The notes: a model not told the origin generated them from the sequence alone. DNA of 64,000 bases from Ferruginibacter sp. (GCA_030831945.1 JAURKC010000008.1:103341-167340), one strand, 5' to 3'. Shown: positions 36,708 through 45,987, numbered from the stretch's first letter. Made by a program: numbers and translations.

Positions 36708-39065
36708 TTAGAATTTAAAATTCCAAGTAGCCGATGGAATAATAGGGAATAAGCTAACCTGTTTTCCTTGAACATTTAAACTTCCGTCATAAGGACTACC
36801 TGTTTGATCGAAATAAATGAAGTAGGGATTTTGTCTGCTATAAACATTGTAGATACTAAATATCCATTCTGTCTTAAATTTCTTACGGTGTTCATTTTTT
36901 TTCGGGTTATAGATTGCCGCAAAATCTATACGGTGGTAGGAGGGAAGCCTGTATTCATTGATTCGGCTATACTCTTGCGTTAGTACTCCATTTACTAAGT
37001 AAAATCTTTGGGGAAGCGTAGCCGCATTGCCTGTACCAAAGACAAAAGTGCTTGATAATTTCCAACGCTTATTGAGCTCGTAAATTCCAACTACACTAAT
37101 ATCATTTCTTCGATCATATTTTGAAGGAAATTTTTCCCCACCATTTATTTGAGCGAACTGTCTCCAAGTCCAACTTAAGGTATAACCAATCCAACCAGTC
37201 AATCTTCCTTTTGTTTTATTAATAAAAAATTCTGATCCATAGCTCCAGCCTCTACCAAAAGTAAAAAAGTTTTCAGTGTCTTGCAATGTATTAGGAGTAT
37301 ATCCTTCTTGATATTCTATCTGATTCTGCATGTTTTTATAATATAACTCTACAGAGGTTTCATACATATTATCTCTAAAGTTTTTAAATAAACCTGCCGA
37401 ATATTGCCAACTTATTTGTGGCTTTACTTTATAAGTACTAGGCACCCATAAATCGGTAGGAAGGGTAGTACCAGAATTACTTACTAAATGAATGAATTGA
37501 AAGTTTTTGGTAATCGATGCTTTTAGGGAAGTTTCATCGTTGATGGCATAGCGCAATGTAAATCTTGGTTCAATACCTCCATATTTTCTTACCGACTGGC
37601 CATTGTTATATACCGTGCTGTCCGTTCTGTTTCCATCCTTATCTGCTTGATAAATTTTATAAGGTCCAATTTGCTCGAAGCCACTATAACGAAGGCCAAA
37701 GTTGATTTTTACTTTATCGCTTACCTCCCAATCATCTTGTATATAAAGAGCCGCTTCATGTGCATATTTTGATTGAGCATTCAGCGGTTTGAAATTTACT
37801 GAATCTTGCCCTCCGCTTACTACACTCGGCGTAAAACGGTGTAAAGTATACAATCCGCCAAATTTAACTTTATGTCCAGTGAAAGGGTAAAGATCAAAAT
37901 CTTGTTTTAAACTAAAATCACGAATACCGGAAGCAAGTTTTATATCTAAATTATTTTGTAATGCTTGAAAAGTGAAATTATAATTATTAAAAATAGCCGT
38001 TGTATTTCCGAATAATCGTTTATTATAAACATGATTCCATCGAATAGTTCCAGTGGCATTTCCCCAAGGTATATTTACTTGTAAACTCTTTTGTCCATTG
38101 ACAAAATTAAAAACATCTCTTCCCACATATCCGCTGATGTACAATCTGTCTTTTTCAGAAAAGCGATAATTTACTTTCGCATTCAGGTCGTAGAAAAAAT
38201 AACCAGATCCACCAAACTGACTGTTTTTGCTTACCAAAGGTTTTGTTAAGGCATCTATATAAGTCCTTCTTGCAGAAATAATGAAAGAGGATTTATTTTT
38301 TTTAATGGGACCTTGAATAGACACTCTAGAAGCGATAAGGCCAATACCACCATCTACCTGAAGTTTTTTATCATTTCCCTCCTTCATTGCAACATCTAGA
38401 ACACTAGATAAGCGCCCCCCATATTGAGGTGGCATACCGCCTTTAATCAAAGAAACATTTTTAATTGCATCTGAATTAAAAATCGAAAAGAAACCAAATA
38501 AATGCCCTGTATTATATACAATGGCATCGTCTAGCATGATTAGGTTTTGATCTGGACCTCCGCCTCTAACATAAATCCCCGCGCTTCCTTCTCCTGCATT
38601 TCTAACGCCAGGTAGTAGTTGAATTGTTTTTAGTAAATCAGCTTCGCCTAAAAATGCAGGGATAGCTTTAATCTGCTCAATGGGTAATACAAATTTCCCC
38701 ATTTGTGCATTTTTTACATTGGCATCTCTTTTTTTAGAACTTAAGATTACTTCTGTAAGTGCTTCTCTTGGTAGTAAATCAAAATTGACATTTTGATCCG
38801 AATCTAATTTTATTGAAATTAAAAGGGGTTGAAAGCCAACATAAGAACCTACTAAATCATATTTCCCTTCGGTAAGGGTAAGAGAGAAAAAGCCAAATTG
38901 ATTACTGCTTATTCCTTTTACATTGTCTTTTAGAGCAATAGATGCGCCAATCAGTGTCTCACCATTTCTAGCATCTTTTATATAACCACTGATAGTGTAT
39001 TTTTTCTGCGCTATCAACAGACAGGGTAAAAAAATAAAAAGAGGAAAAAGAATTTTTTTAGTCAT
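36708..39065 (-). CDS. TonB-dependent receptor with N-terminal carboxypeptidase-like domain
   Basis: A 785-residue outer-membrane protein: signal peptide (to about residue 19, ending LIAQ), a carboxypeptidase-regulatory-like domain (about 20-105, YTISGYIKDARNGETLIGASIAL and GFFSLTLTEGKYDLVGSYVGFQP), a plug (about 115-230, with GIYVRGGGPDQNLIMLDDAIVYN and PPQYGGRLSSVLDV), and a beta-barrel ending in SATWNFKF. It lacks the length (about 1,000) of SusC proteins and has no SusD partner, so it belongs to the shorter Cna/CarboxypepD_reg receptor class. The ligand is unknown. A DUF3347 gene lies just upstream (57 bp). Confidence 0.88.
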   Translation of the reverse strand: MTKKILFPLFIFLPCLLIAQKKYTISGYIKDARNGETLIGASIALKDNVKGISSNQFGFFSLTLTEGKYDLVGSYVGFQPLLISIKLDSDQNVNFDLLPREALTEVILSSKKRDANVKNAQMGKFVLPIEQIKAIPAFLGEADLLKTIQLLPGVRNAGEGSAGIYVRGGGPDQNLIMLDDAIVYNTGHLFGFFSIFNSDAIKNVSLIKGGMPPQYGGRLSSVLDVAMKEGNDKKLQVDGGIGLIASRVSIQGPIKKNKSSFIISARRTYIDALTKPLVSKNSQFGGSGYFFYDLNAKVNYRFSEKDRLYISGYVGRDVFNFVNGQKSLQVNIPWGNATGTIRWNHVYNKRLFGNTTAIFNNYNFTFQALQNNLDIKLASGIRDFSLKQDFDLYPFTGHKVKFGGLYTLHRFTPSVVSGGQDSVNFKPLNAQSKYAHEAALYIQDDWEVSDKVKINFGLRYSGFEQIGPYKIYQADKDGNRTDSTVYNNGQSVRKYGGIEPRFTLRYAINDETSLKASITKNFQFIHLVSNSGTTLPTDLWVPSTYKVKPQISWQYSAGLFKNFRDNMYETSVELYYKNMQNQIEYQEGYTPNTLQDTENFFTFGRGWSYGSEFFINKTKGRLTGWIGYTLSWTWRQFAQINGGEKFPSKYDRRNDISVVGIYELNKRWKLSSTFVFGTGNAATLPQRFYLVNGVLTQEYSRINEYRLPSYHRIDFAAIYNPKKNEHRKKFKTEWIFSIYNVYSRQNPYFIYFDQTGSPYDGSLNVQGKQVSLFPIIPSATWNFKF

Positions 39066-39122
39066 TATAAATATTTCTGTTCTTAGGCAGTTGTTTGATG
39101 AAACTGATTTAAAAGCATTTAA

Positions 39123-39734
39123 TTATTTAGCTTTTATGCTATCCTTTACTTCTCCACAATGCAACATGCCGCTTTTAAATTCTGGATGATTTTTCCCTAA
39201 ATAGGGATTTATAATTTCTTCGGTATTACTGATCCAATTAGCACCTTTATCCTCTCCAAAAGCCATAGGACAATTTTGCCAATATAAAGTCTTACCCTCA
39301 TAATGAATAGTTTTTAGTAAGGGATAAATACTCTCTCCAATCATTCTAAAGTCTTGCCTTATTTCAGTAATATCAGATTGGCTTAGCAAACTTTCTGCAT
39401 TGGCTTTAACATCACTCAATTGCTGAATAGCAGAAATATAGATACCTGAACTATCTTTCTTGAGTTCTGCCAAACGATTACTATCTGCTAAAATGATCAG
39501 TGTTTTGCAAGCCGATTTTGCAGAAACACTGTCAGTATTCACCAATGCTTCTTTTATTAAAAAGTAAGCATTTAATAAACTGTCAATACCACTATTAAAA
39601 GCGGTTGAATGACTACTCGTTACCAAAGCTTCCGATTTCGCCATGTCTTGGCCTACTTTTTTACCTTTTGTAAATATCCAATATGTGCCAAAAGCTGCGA
39701 GTAAAAGGAGGAGTAAAAACAATAATTTTTTCAT
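39123..39734 (-). CDS. DUF3347 domain protein
   Basis: A 203-residue protein with one N-terminal hydrophobic segment (about 3-22), a signal or anchor. The DUF3347 domain (about 48-195) is mostly helical and ends in the typical LYWQNCPMAFGEDKGANWIS segment and a further MLHCG motif with Cys and Met/His residues. DUF3347 is frequently fused to or next to copper efflux and metal-binding proteins, and the conserved Cys/His/Met residues suggest copper binding; this is inferred. It lies upstream of the TonB-dependent receptor on the same strand, so the receptor could carry a metal complex. Confidence 0.8.
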   Translation of the reverse strand: MKKLLFLLLLLLAAFGTYWIFTKGKKVGQDMAKSEALVTSSHSTAFNSGIDSLLNAYFLIKEALVNTDSVSAKSACKTLIILADSNRLAELKKDSSGIYISAIQQLSDVKANAESLLSQSDITEIRQDFRMIGESIYPLLKTIHYEGKTLYWQNCPMAFGEDKGANWISNTEEIINPYLGKNHPEFKSGMLHCGEVKDSIKAK

Positions 39735-39909
39735 TCAAATAAGTTTTGCCAAAGTTACCTATTAACAAGCAATCCTATAAATTGTTTATTGTTAATTTAT
39801 TGATTGGGTTAAATAATTGAGGGCTGCTTAATCTCTTTTGGGCCATAAGATTAACTTCCTGAAATACCCTACTAAGCGCTTTTCATTCAATAGATAGGGT
39901 TAAATAACT

Positions 39910-39917
39910 TACTTTTG
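39910..39917 (+). promoter_or_regulatory. Promoter -7 box of the ABC-F gene
   Basis: TACTTTTG matches TAnnTTTG perfectly, 40 bp before the start codon. No clear TTTG at the right distance upstream, so the call rests on one element. Confidence 0.4.
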
Positions 39918-39957
39918 CAAAAATTATCAGTTTTTAGTTTTAGTAAATAACACCAAC

Positions 39958-41958
39958 ATGCTTTTAGGATTACAGAATGTGACTTTTGAATTTGGGGCCC
40001 GAACTATTGTAGAAGATGCTACCTGGCATATACAACCTAATGAGCGTATTGCATTAATTGGTTATAATGGAACCGGAAAATCTACTCTTTTAAAAGTACT
40101 TACTAGGCAGTATTTACCTAGTAAAGGAACTGTAGAACAAGGCAGAGAGACTACGATTGGTTTTTTACATCAAGATCTATTGAGTTTTGATACAGAAGAT
40201 TCCATTTTAGAAGTTGCTTTAGGCGCTTTTGAAAGGGTGAAGGAGCTTGAAAAGGAAATAGAAGCCATCGGACTTGAATTGGAAAAAACGGGTGATGAAA
40301 CCCTAGCCCATGATTATTCGGAAAAATTACATGAACTAGAGATTTTGGGTGGTTACGATATTCATCATAAAACGGAAGAAATATTACAAGGTCTAGGTTT
40401 TAGTAATGAAAGTTTACATAAGCCCTATAAGAACTTTAGTGGAGGATGGAGGATGCGCGTTTTGTTAGCAAAGATGATTTTAATGCATCCTGATGTTTTG
40501 CTGCTGGATGAACCTACCAATCACTTGGATTTACCAAGTATTGAATGGTTAGAAAAGTATCTAAAAAATTACCAAGGTGCTGTAGTAATGGTAAGTCATG
40601 ATCGTTATTTCTTAGACCGAATGGTTAATAAGGTAGTTGAATTATATCAGCAAAAATTACATTTTTACACAGGTAATTATTCCTACTACGAAACTGAAAA
40701 GGCGCTGAGAGTAGATATTCAACAAAAGGCCTACGAAAATCAACAAGATTATATTCGTCAAAATGAAAAATTTGTCGAAAGATTTAAAGCTAAAGCGAGT
40801 AAAGCGGCGGCTGCGCAAAGTATTGTTAAGCGCTTAGAGAAATTGGAACGTATAGAAAATGTGGAGATTGAACGTCCTAATATGCGTATTAATTTTTCTG
40901 TTGAAAAACAGCCGGGTAGGGTTTTGTGTACTTTAAAAAATGTTACTAAAAGTTTTGGAGAACTGGTAATCATGAAAGATACCGGAGCAGAAATAGATCG
41001 TGGCGACAAGATAGCACTGATTGGGGCTAATGGAAAAGGAAAGTCTACACTCCTAAGAGTGATTGTGGGTAGCGAAGAGTTTACGGGAGACAGAATTTGG
41101 GGTCATAATGTAGATGAATCATTTTATGCTCAACATCAATTAGAAGCTTTAAATCTTAATAATAATGTGTTGGACGAAATGAGGGAAAGTAGAAGTGGGA
41201 AAACTGATTTAGAATTAAGAAGTTTGTTAGGCTGTTTTTTATTTAGCGGTGATGATGTTGATAAAAAAATAAAAGTGTTAAGTGGAGGAGAAAAGGCAAG
41301 GGTTGCGCTGGCAAAAACGATTGTGAGTAAAGCTAATTTTTTAATGCTCGATGAACCTACGAATCACTTGGATATTCATTCGGTTGATTTATTGATAGGC
41401 GCTTTAAATAACTATGAAGGAAGTATAGTATTTGTGAGCCATGATAGGCATTTTGTAAGCAAGATTGCCAATAAAATTTGGGAGATAGAAGACCATAAAA
41501 TTATAGAATTTAAAGGTACTTATGCGGAATGGGAAGATTGGAAAGAAAGAAGGGTAGCTGCAGCTAAAAATGCTGAATCTACTGGTAAGGGTCCAGAATC
41601 AGTAGTGAAAAATGCACCAGCCAAAACTGAAAAGGAGCCAGCTTTAAAAAATGAACCAGCCGTTGCAGTGAATTTGGAAGTCAATCATCAAAAGGGGCCG
41701 GTAGATAAAGAAGTTAAAAAGGAGTATCAAAAAAATAAAAATCGTTTTCAACAAATTGAGGAAAAACTAGCTCAGCTTAACAATAGTAAAGTTGAATTAG
41801 AGCAATCGATGGCATCGCCTGATAGTTATACCAATAAGGAAAAGTTTCACCAAACTGAATTGGCCTATAAAAAGGTTATTGAAGAGTTGGCAATACTGAA
41901 TAAGGAGTATGAAATTGTATTTGAAAAAGTGATGGAGTTGGAAGAAAAAATGGGATAA
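39958..41958 (+). CDS. ABC-F family ATPase (Uup-like)
   Basis: A 666-residue cytoplasmic protein with two ATP-binding cassettes and no membrane segment: Walker A GYNGTGKST and GANGKGKST, signatures FSGGWRMR and LSGGEKARVA, Walker B with LLLDEPTNHLD and LMLDEPTNHLD. Between them lies the ABC-F linker (YYETEKALR, NEKFVERFKAKASKAAAAQS). A charged linker (about 540-590) leads to a C-terminal coiled coil (about 590-666), as in Uup. ABC-F proteins act on ribosomes or, for Uup, in DNA metabolism and ribosome assembly. tRNA-Arg follows on the same strand. Confidence 0.93.
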   Translation: MLLGLQNVTFEFGARTIVEDATWHIQPNERIALIGYNGTGKSTLLKVLTRQYLPSKGTVEQGRETTIGFLHQDLLSFDTEDSILEVALGAFERVKELEKEIEAIGLELEKTGDETLAHDYSEKLHELEILGGYDIHHKTEEILQGLGFSNESLHKPYKNFSGGWRMRVLLAKMILMHPDVLLLDEPTNHLDLPSIEWLEKYLKNYQGAVVMVSHDRYFLDRMVNKVVELYQQKLHFYTGNYSYYETEKALRVDIQQKAYENQQDYIRQNEKFVERFKAKASKAAAAQSIVKRLEKLERIENVEIERPNMRINFSVEKQPGRVLCTLKNVTKSFGELVIMKDTGAEIDRGDKIALIGANGKGKSTLLRVIVGSEEFTGDRIWGHNVDESFYAQHQLEALNLNNNVLDEMRESRSGKTDLELRSLLGCFLFSGDDVDKKIKVLSGGEKARVALAKTIVSKANFLMLDEPTNHLDIHSVDLLIGALNNYEGSIVFVSHDRHFVSKIANKIWEIEDHKIIEFKGTYAEWEDWKERRVAAAKNAESTGKGPESVVKNAPAKTEKEPALKNEPAVAVNLEVNHQKGPVDKEVKKEYQKNKNRFQQIEEKLAQLNNSKVELEQSMASPDSYTNKEKFHQTELAYKKVIEELAILNKEYEIVFEKVMELEEKMG

Positions 41959-41982
41959 ATTAGTTGGTTTTTTCAAAATTGC

Positions 41983-42014
41983 TTTGTGCACAATAGCGCA
42001 AATGGCTATATTTG
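41983..42014 (+). promoter_or_regulatory. Consensus Bacteroidota promoter of tRNA-Arg
   Basis: TTTG at 41983-41986, exactly 20 nt, then TATATTTG at 42007-42014. This matches TTTG-N20-TAnnTTTG at every defined position and puts the transcript start a few bases before the tRNA. Confidence 0.8.
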
Positions 42015-42026
42015 CAAAAATATGTA

Positions 42027-42100
<74 letters not shown>

Positions 42101-42143
42101 CGATGTTATTTCAAAGAATAACAAATGGATTAAAAAATAATAT

Positions 42144-42171
42144 AAAAGCCGGCCGGCGATGGACGGCTTTT
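42144..42171 (+). terminator. Intrinsic terminator downstream of tRNA-Arg
   Basis: AAAAGCCG and CGGCTTTT form a stem around a GC-rich loop, followed by TGTATTT, 44 nt past the tRNA end. Confidence 0.65.
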
Positions 42172-42387
42172 GTATTTGGATCTCGTTGTTTTTTCTATAA
42201 AATCTAGGTAATTTTTGAGCTCTGAATTTTCAGCCGTTCATTAAATAAGGCTCTGAGTTTAAGTGTAATCCATGAAAATAATATATAATTAGGGGTTTAA
42301 ATCACTGAAAATGTATTGTATTTGGTGACCCCCTTAAATGGAGTACTTTTATAATGGTATTAATTTAAAGGTTGATTGACATAAAAT

Positions 42388-42402
42388 CATGCAATTAGCA
42401 TG
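42388..42402. promoter_or_regulatory. Palindromic candidate operator of mntA-hepT
   Basis: CATGC-AATTA-GCATG, two perfect 5-bp arms, lies 27 bp before the mntA start. Toxin-antitoxin operons are often autoregulated through such sites. The position fits, but direct evidence is absent. Confidence 0.35.
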
Positions 42403-42428
42403 TTGAATTGTTTTATTATCTTCGTAAA

Positions 42429-42719
42429 ATGTCAGCATTATCTTCTATAAAGGAAGTTCTTCATAAAATGAAGCCCGAACTGGCTAGCAAATACCATGTT
42501 AGTTCAATTGGTTTATTTGGCTCGGTGGTTAGGGATGATTTTACCCCAACCAGTGATATAGACATCATTGTTGATTTCAGCGAGCCAATTGGAATTGCAT
42601 TTGTAGATCTCGCAGAATTGATAGAGAAAAGATTAAACAAAACTGTTGATTTGGTCTCTAAAAAGGGTGTCAAAAAAAAATATTTTTCTGAAATCGAAGC
42701 AGAAATTATTTATGTCTAA
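42429..42719 (+). CDS. mntA: MntA-type nucleotidyltransferase antitoxin
   Basis: A 96-residue minimal nucleotidyltransferase. The active site is GLFGSVVRDD (Gly31-Ser32) and SDIDIIVDF with metal-binding Asp43 and Asp45; a third acidic residue follows in TVDLVSKKG. In MntA-HepT systems this enzyme neutralises the partner by adding AMP to a tyrosine. An in-frame TTG 21 bases upstream is less likely as start. The gene overlaps hepT by 8 bp, so the two are translationally coupled. The substitute name MNT-domain protein is also used. Confidence 0.88.
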   Translation: MSALSSIKEVLHKMKPELASKYHVSSIGLFGSVVRDDFTPTSDIDIIVDFSEPIGIAFVDLAELIEKRLNKTVDLVSKKGVKKKYFSEIEAEIIYV

Positions 42720-43047
42720 GAGAAATCCAAAATTACTGATCGAAGATATTTTAGAAAGCAGCAACAAAATACTGACTTACACCAATGGTATGTCATTTGA
42801 AGATTTCGCTAATGATAGCAAAACCGTTGATGCTGTCATCAGAAATTTTGAAATCATTGGCGAAGCTGCAAATAGGTTACCGGATAACTTCAAGGATTTA
42901 TATCCATCAATAGACTGGTACAAAATCAGGGGTTTTAGAAATAGAATTGTTCATGACTATATGGGTATTGATTATAGCATTGTTTGGGAAATAAGAAATA
43001 ATTTCCTGGATAATTTAAATGACAGTTTAAGCGGAATCGAATTCTAA
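42712..43047 (+). CDS. hepT: HepT-like ribonuclease toxin
   Basis: A 111-residue all-helical protein of the HepT/DUF86 HEPN superfamily. The Rx4HxY motif is present: Arg76, His81 and Tyr83 in RNRIVHDYMG. In studied systems this motif is the RNase active site and its Tyr is AMPylated by MntA. Upstream helices with VDAVIRNFEIIGEAANRLP match the family. The ATG at 42712 sits inside the end of mntA (8-bp overlap); the longer upstream reading is a shadow. The pair is adjacent to a tRNA gene, a common place for acquired modules. Confidence 0.9.
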   Translation: MSKRNPKLLIEDILESSNKILTYTNGMSFEDFANDSKTVDAVIRNFEIIGEAANRLPDNFKDLYPSIDWYKIRGFRNRIVHDYMGIDYSIVWEIRNNFLDNLNDSLSGIEF

Positions 43048-43390
43048 AAGTGATTTCGATAAAAATGCTTTTATCCCATTCGGAGCTGCCAAAATTTACA
43101 AGAATCGAACAGTTATTTGTTATTCATTAATAAAGCAATACTAACTCAATATCTTCCCTTAAAAAGTTCGTTCCACAGCTACCTAAGTTCACGAAGCCTC
43201 AACTCAATAATAATATGGGTTTCGGTTTTTTTATGCCCCTAAGGGTAGTATTGATAAAAGTATTTTAGCTATTAGGAATGGCTGTAGATTGAAAACCGGA
43301 ACTAAATAAAATATCCTTACTAAATAATATAGAAAGTCCACACTAGGTTAACTTTCGGATATACTATTGCGTAAGGATATTTTATTGACA
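43048..43390. other. Intergenic region with a 16-bp inverted repeat
   Basis: Between the convergent hepT and lipoprotein genes, 343 bp. It holds no convincing gene. Its right part is an inverted repeat with perfect 16-bp arms around 50 bp (43305-43386), reported separately. A short frame after hepT (IPFGAAKIYKNRTVICYS) may be a gene fragment, but is too short to judge. Confidence 0.4.
43305..43386. repeat. Inverted repeat, 16-bp arms
   Basis: AATAAAATATCCTTAC at 43305-43320 is the exact reverse complement of 43371-43386. The 50-bp loop has a nested GAAAGT/ACTTTC stem (43332-43337, 43351-43356) and the string CACTAGGT, also seen at the edge of the tRNA-Ala insertion. It could be a transcript-end structure for the lipoprotein gene or a small mobile-element-like repeat. 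Confidence 0.5.
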
Positions 43391-43951
43391 TTATTTTTTT
43401 AGAGATGCTTCAATCTCAGCTTTCATAGGAGCTGGATCCCACATACGATACATCTTAACAATTTTATCTCCTTCCCAAATCATCACCACATGTAAAGGCA
43501 CTATATTTTTAGCCTTTGTATATCGGCCTATTCCTACCAAGGTACCCCAATAGGCTGTATGGACCCTGCCATCAGAAAATGTAAATGTTTTAATGGTATT
43601 TGGTCCAGTAGTTACCGTTATTTCAGTGTTTAATGTGTGTACATACATATCACCCTGAAATAGGCCTGAACGACCACCTGGATTCACTTTTGTTGTGTTA
43701 TTCTCGCCTTCTTGATTATTAGCATAAAAATCTTTTACCTGAATGGTATCTGCATAAAGCGTATAGCCAACAGTGGTGTCATTTTTAGCATAGGCTTCTA
43801 AAAGTGCTTTAACTTTTGCCGACTTTTCGTCCATAGAAGTAAAGGATCCCGATTCTTTGTCTGTAGAAATAGTGGCCTCATTTTTTGTTTCTTTAGTATT
43901 GCAAGCATTCATGGATGCCAATACTAAAAGGGATAAAACTAGTTTTTTCAT
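43391..43951 (-). CDS. NTF2-like lipoprotein
   Basis: A 186-residue lipoprotein; lipobox ends at Cys17 (ASMNAC). After a Ser/Thr/Glu-rich tether (18-40) comes an NTF2/SnoaL-like domain: helix AKVKALLEAYAKNDTTVGYTLYAD, then KVNPGGRSGLFQGDMYVH and strands ending HVVMIWEGDKIVKMYRMWDP. It has the same architecture as the lipoprotein at 24012-24536 inside the tRNA-Ala insertion, although the identity is low. Ligand and enzyme activity are unknown; it is anchored outside the cytoplasm. Confidence 0.68.
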   Translation of the reverse strand: MKKLVLSLLVLASMNACNTKETKNEATISTDKESGSFTSMDEKSAKVKALLEAYAKNDTTVGYTLYADTIQVKDFYANNQEGENNTTKVNPGGRSGLFQGDMYVHTLNTEITVTTGPNTIKTFTFSDGRVHTAYWGTLVGIGRYTKAKNIVPLHVVMIWEGDKIVKMYRMWDPAPMKAEIEASLKK

Positions 43952-44148
43952 TTTCGTTTTTTTTTTTGGTTAAATTAAATTTTATTCGACAAGATATAAA
44001 TATCTTTTTGATACTAAAAATAAAAGTCAATTATTTTTTAAGAAAAAAAATCTAAAACTACGGTGCATTAATAGTTATTAGGAAAGATTGTTCCTTTGGA
44101 TGGAGAGATCTGTAGCAACTGAGGCTGGGGAGCGGGGGGAAGTAAAGA

Positions 44149-44706
44149 TTAAATACGTTTCAAAAATTTTGCCGGATTGCCTGCTACAATAGTGTTGTCA
44201 GGCACATCTTTTGTAACAATAGAACCAGCACCTACAATTGAATTTTCTCCTACCGTAACACCAGCCAATATAGTAGCAGCTGCACCAATCCATGCATTGT
44301 TTTTGATTACGATGGGTTTACCTATTAAAAACTTTCTTTGACTAGGGTCGACCGGATGATTCTCTGAAACTAAATTCACTTTTGGTCCAATTAAAACATT
44401 GTCGCCAATGGTGATACCACCCATATCTAAAAAAGTACAGGCATGATTAATAAATACATTTTTACCGATGCTAATATAACGTCCAAAATTGGTAAAGAAA
44501 GGAGCAAAAATAGCAGTGCTCTTATCAATCTCACTACCAATAATATCACTTAAGCGTTGCCTAAACTCATCGGTGGTAGTGGAGGCATTTAACTGAACGT
44601 TTAAACGTAAAGTCCTGTCCTTTAATTCGAGAATCTCTTTGAATATAGGATCATCTAAGCGAAATGGTGTTCCTGATTGCATTTTTTCCTGTAATTCCCT
44701 ATTCAT
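44149..44706 (-). CDS. Sugar O-acetyltransferase, left-handed beta-helix (maltose acetyltransferase-like)
   Basis: A 185-residue cytosolic acetyltransferase. The C-terminal two-thirds is hexapeptide-repeat beta-helix: INHACTFLDMGGITIGDNV, IGPKVNLVSENHPVDPSQR (with the catalytic His), IVIKNNAWIGAAATILAGVTVGENSIVGAGSIVTKDVP, and the end GNPAKFLKRI. This matches the LacA/Maa/NodL subfamily that acetylates sugars with acetyl-CoA. The acceptor is unknown. It stands alone between a lipoprotein gene and an unknown membrane protein on the same strand. Confidence 0.88.
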   Translation of the reverse strand: MNRELQEKMQSGTPFRLDDPIFKEILELKDRTLRLNVQLNASTTTDEFRQRLSDIIGSEIDKSTAIFAPFFTNFGRYISIGKNVFINHACTFLDMGGITIGDNVLIGPKVNLVSENHPVDPSQRKFLIGKPIVIKNNAWIGAAATILAGVTVGENSIVGAGSIVTKDVPDNTIVAGNPAKFLKRI

Positions 44707-44847
44707 ATTTTATATTATTTCTGCGGTAAGAAAAATAAAATTATTGTATTTTGATTTCGTTTATTTTCAAGAGAAAAAATGTTTTCAAGGTAATGAAAAT
44801 AACAAAGTGGTCGACATTTTCTTGCCAACCACTTTGTTGAAAAAATA

Positions 44848-45987
44848 TTAATCTTCCTGTTTACTAATATGTCTCTTTAAAAGGGACTGAATTGAAAAAA
44901 GGAGAAGTATGGTAGCAATTGAAACAATAGAAGCAAATGTTATACCTGCAACAATTAGAGACTGATCTCTTTTAGCTGCTTTGGAAGCTCTTTTAAGCGC
45001 CTGAACTTCTTCAGCCCTTTCTAATTTTTCTTTATATAGCTTAAGGTAACGTTTAAGTGAATTAGAAAGATCTTTAGAATCATAAAAGCTTATGTCATCA
45101 TTAAAGTCTTCGATAGCAACTTTTAATTCATTGTTTGCAATTTTACTTTCAAATATAATTTCTGCTAGTTCAAAATAATCAGATTTTTTAAACTTAGCAT
45201 TAGATAAGCCTTTATGGGAATTAATTACTGATTTTACCAGTTCGATTTGTTCATCACTTATTGCGTTATCTATAAAATACTTTAGGTACTTGAAATAAAT
45301 TTTCAACTCAGCCTCATTTTTTATTTTGATATCATTTTGCTCTATAATTTTTGCTAATTCAAAAGAGCGGTTAATGGTACTTAAGTTTAAGCTAGAAGTA
45401 TTGGAAACTATTTCAACATAAATGTTAAAAGCTTGTTCTGTTAGAAAGTCAGTTGCCGTATTCCCATTCAATTTGTGTAATAACTTAATGACTTCTATTT
45501 TATCACAATAGGATGAACTGTCGTACCCTTTAGTAGAATAAATTTTTTCTAATAAATTAGGAATTGCAGTAGGATTAGGGATAAAATCTTTTACTTGAAT
45601 AATTATATTGCCGCCACTTACAGAATCTACTTTGTAATTTCCGTATTCGTCTAATAAGTATGAATTGTGGGGTTCAGAGGAATCTCCAAGTTTTGTCCAT
45701 TCGGCTTTAGGTAAATCTGATTTTAATGAATCAATCCAATGCTGATAATCAGTCAAATTACATTGGTTAGGGTCGATTGCTACTACTTTTGTAGTATCAA
45801 TTTTTTTGTTCACGACCTCATTTTTGCTAACTGACACACTATCACGCGAAGTGGGTGTTGAATTTAGTAAAAAATAAGTAATGCTTAGTGCCAAGCCGAG
45901 CAAAGAAAATAGAGCAAGAATTTGCCATGTTTTTCTTCCAATAGGAAAAACAAATCGTTCTTCCATTGAGTTAAAAAATTTTTTCAT
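44848..45987 (-). CDS. Hypothetical two-TM protein with helical central domain
   Basis: I do not recognise this 379-residue protein. It has one hydrophobic helix near the N-terminus (about 23-41), a large polar, helix-rich central region (about 45-340), and a second helix at the C-terminus (about 347-368). The topology places the central domain in the periplasm, anchored at both ends. A Lys/Arg-rich coiled stretch (EKLERAEEVQALKRASKAAKRD) precedes the last helix. No enzymatic motif is visible. The gene stands alone. Confidence 0.55.
   Translation of the reverse strand: MKKFFNSMEERFVFPIGRKTWQILALFSLLGLALSITYFLLNSTPTSRDSVSVSKNEVVNKKIDTTKVVAIDPNQCNLTDYQHWIDSLKSDLPKAEWTKLGDSSEPHNSYLLDEYGNYKVDSVSGGNIIIQVKDFIPNPTAIPNLLEKIYSTKGYDSSSYCDKIEVIKLLHKLNGNTATDFLTEQAFNIYVEIVSNTSSLNLSTINRSFELAKIIEQNDIKIKNEAELKIYFKYLKYFIDNAISDEQIELVKSVINSHKGLSNAKFKKSDYFELAEIIFESKIANNELKVAIEDFNDDISFYDSKDLSNSLKRYLKLYKEKLERAEEVQALKRASKAAKRDQSLIVAGITFASIVSIATILLLFSIQSLLKRHISKQED

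Larger units (their letters stand above)
42101..42428. other. Intergenic region, tRNA-Arg to mntA
   Basis: Beyond the tRNA terminator this AT-rich stretch holds no gene. Its notable feature is the palindrome CATGC-AATTA-GCATG at 42388-42402, just upstream of mntA. I find no att-like copy of the tRNA-Arg 3' end here. Confidence 0.4.

Noticed and set aside
43305..43386. CRISPR-like or insertion-sequence structure
   Set aside because: Only one pair of inverted arms, no direct repeat array, no target-site duplication and no transposase; kept only as an inverted repeat.
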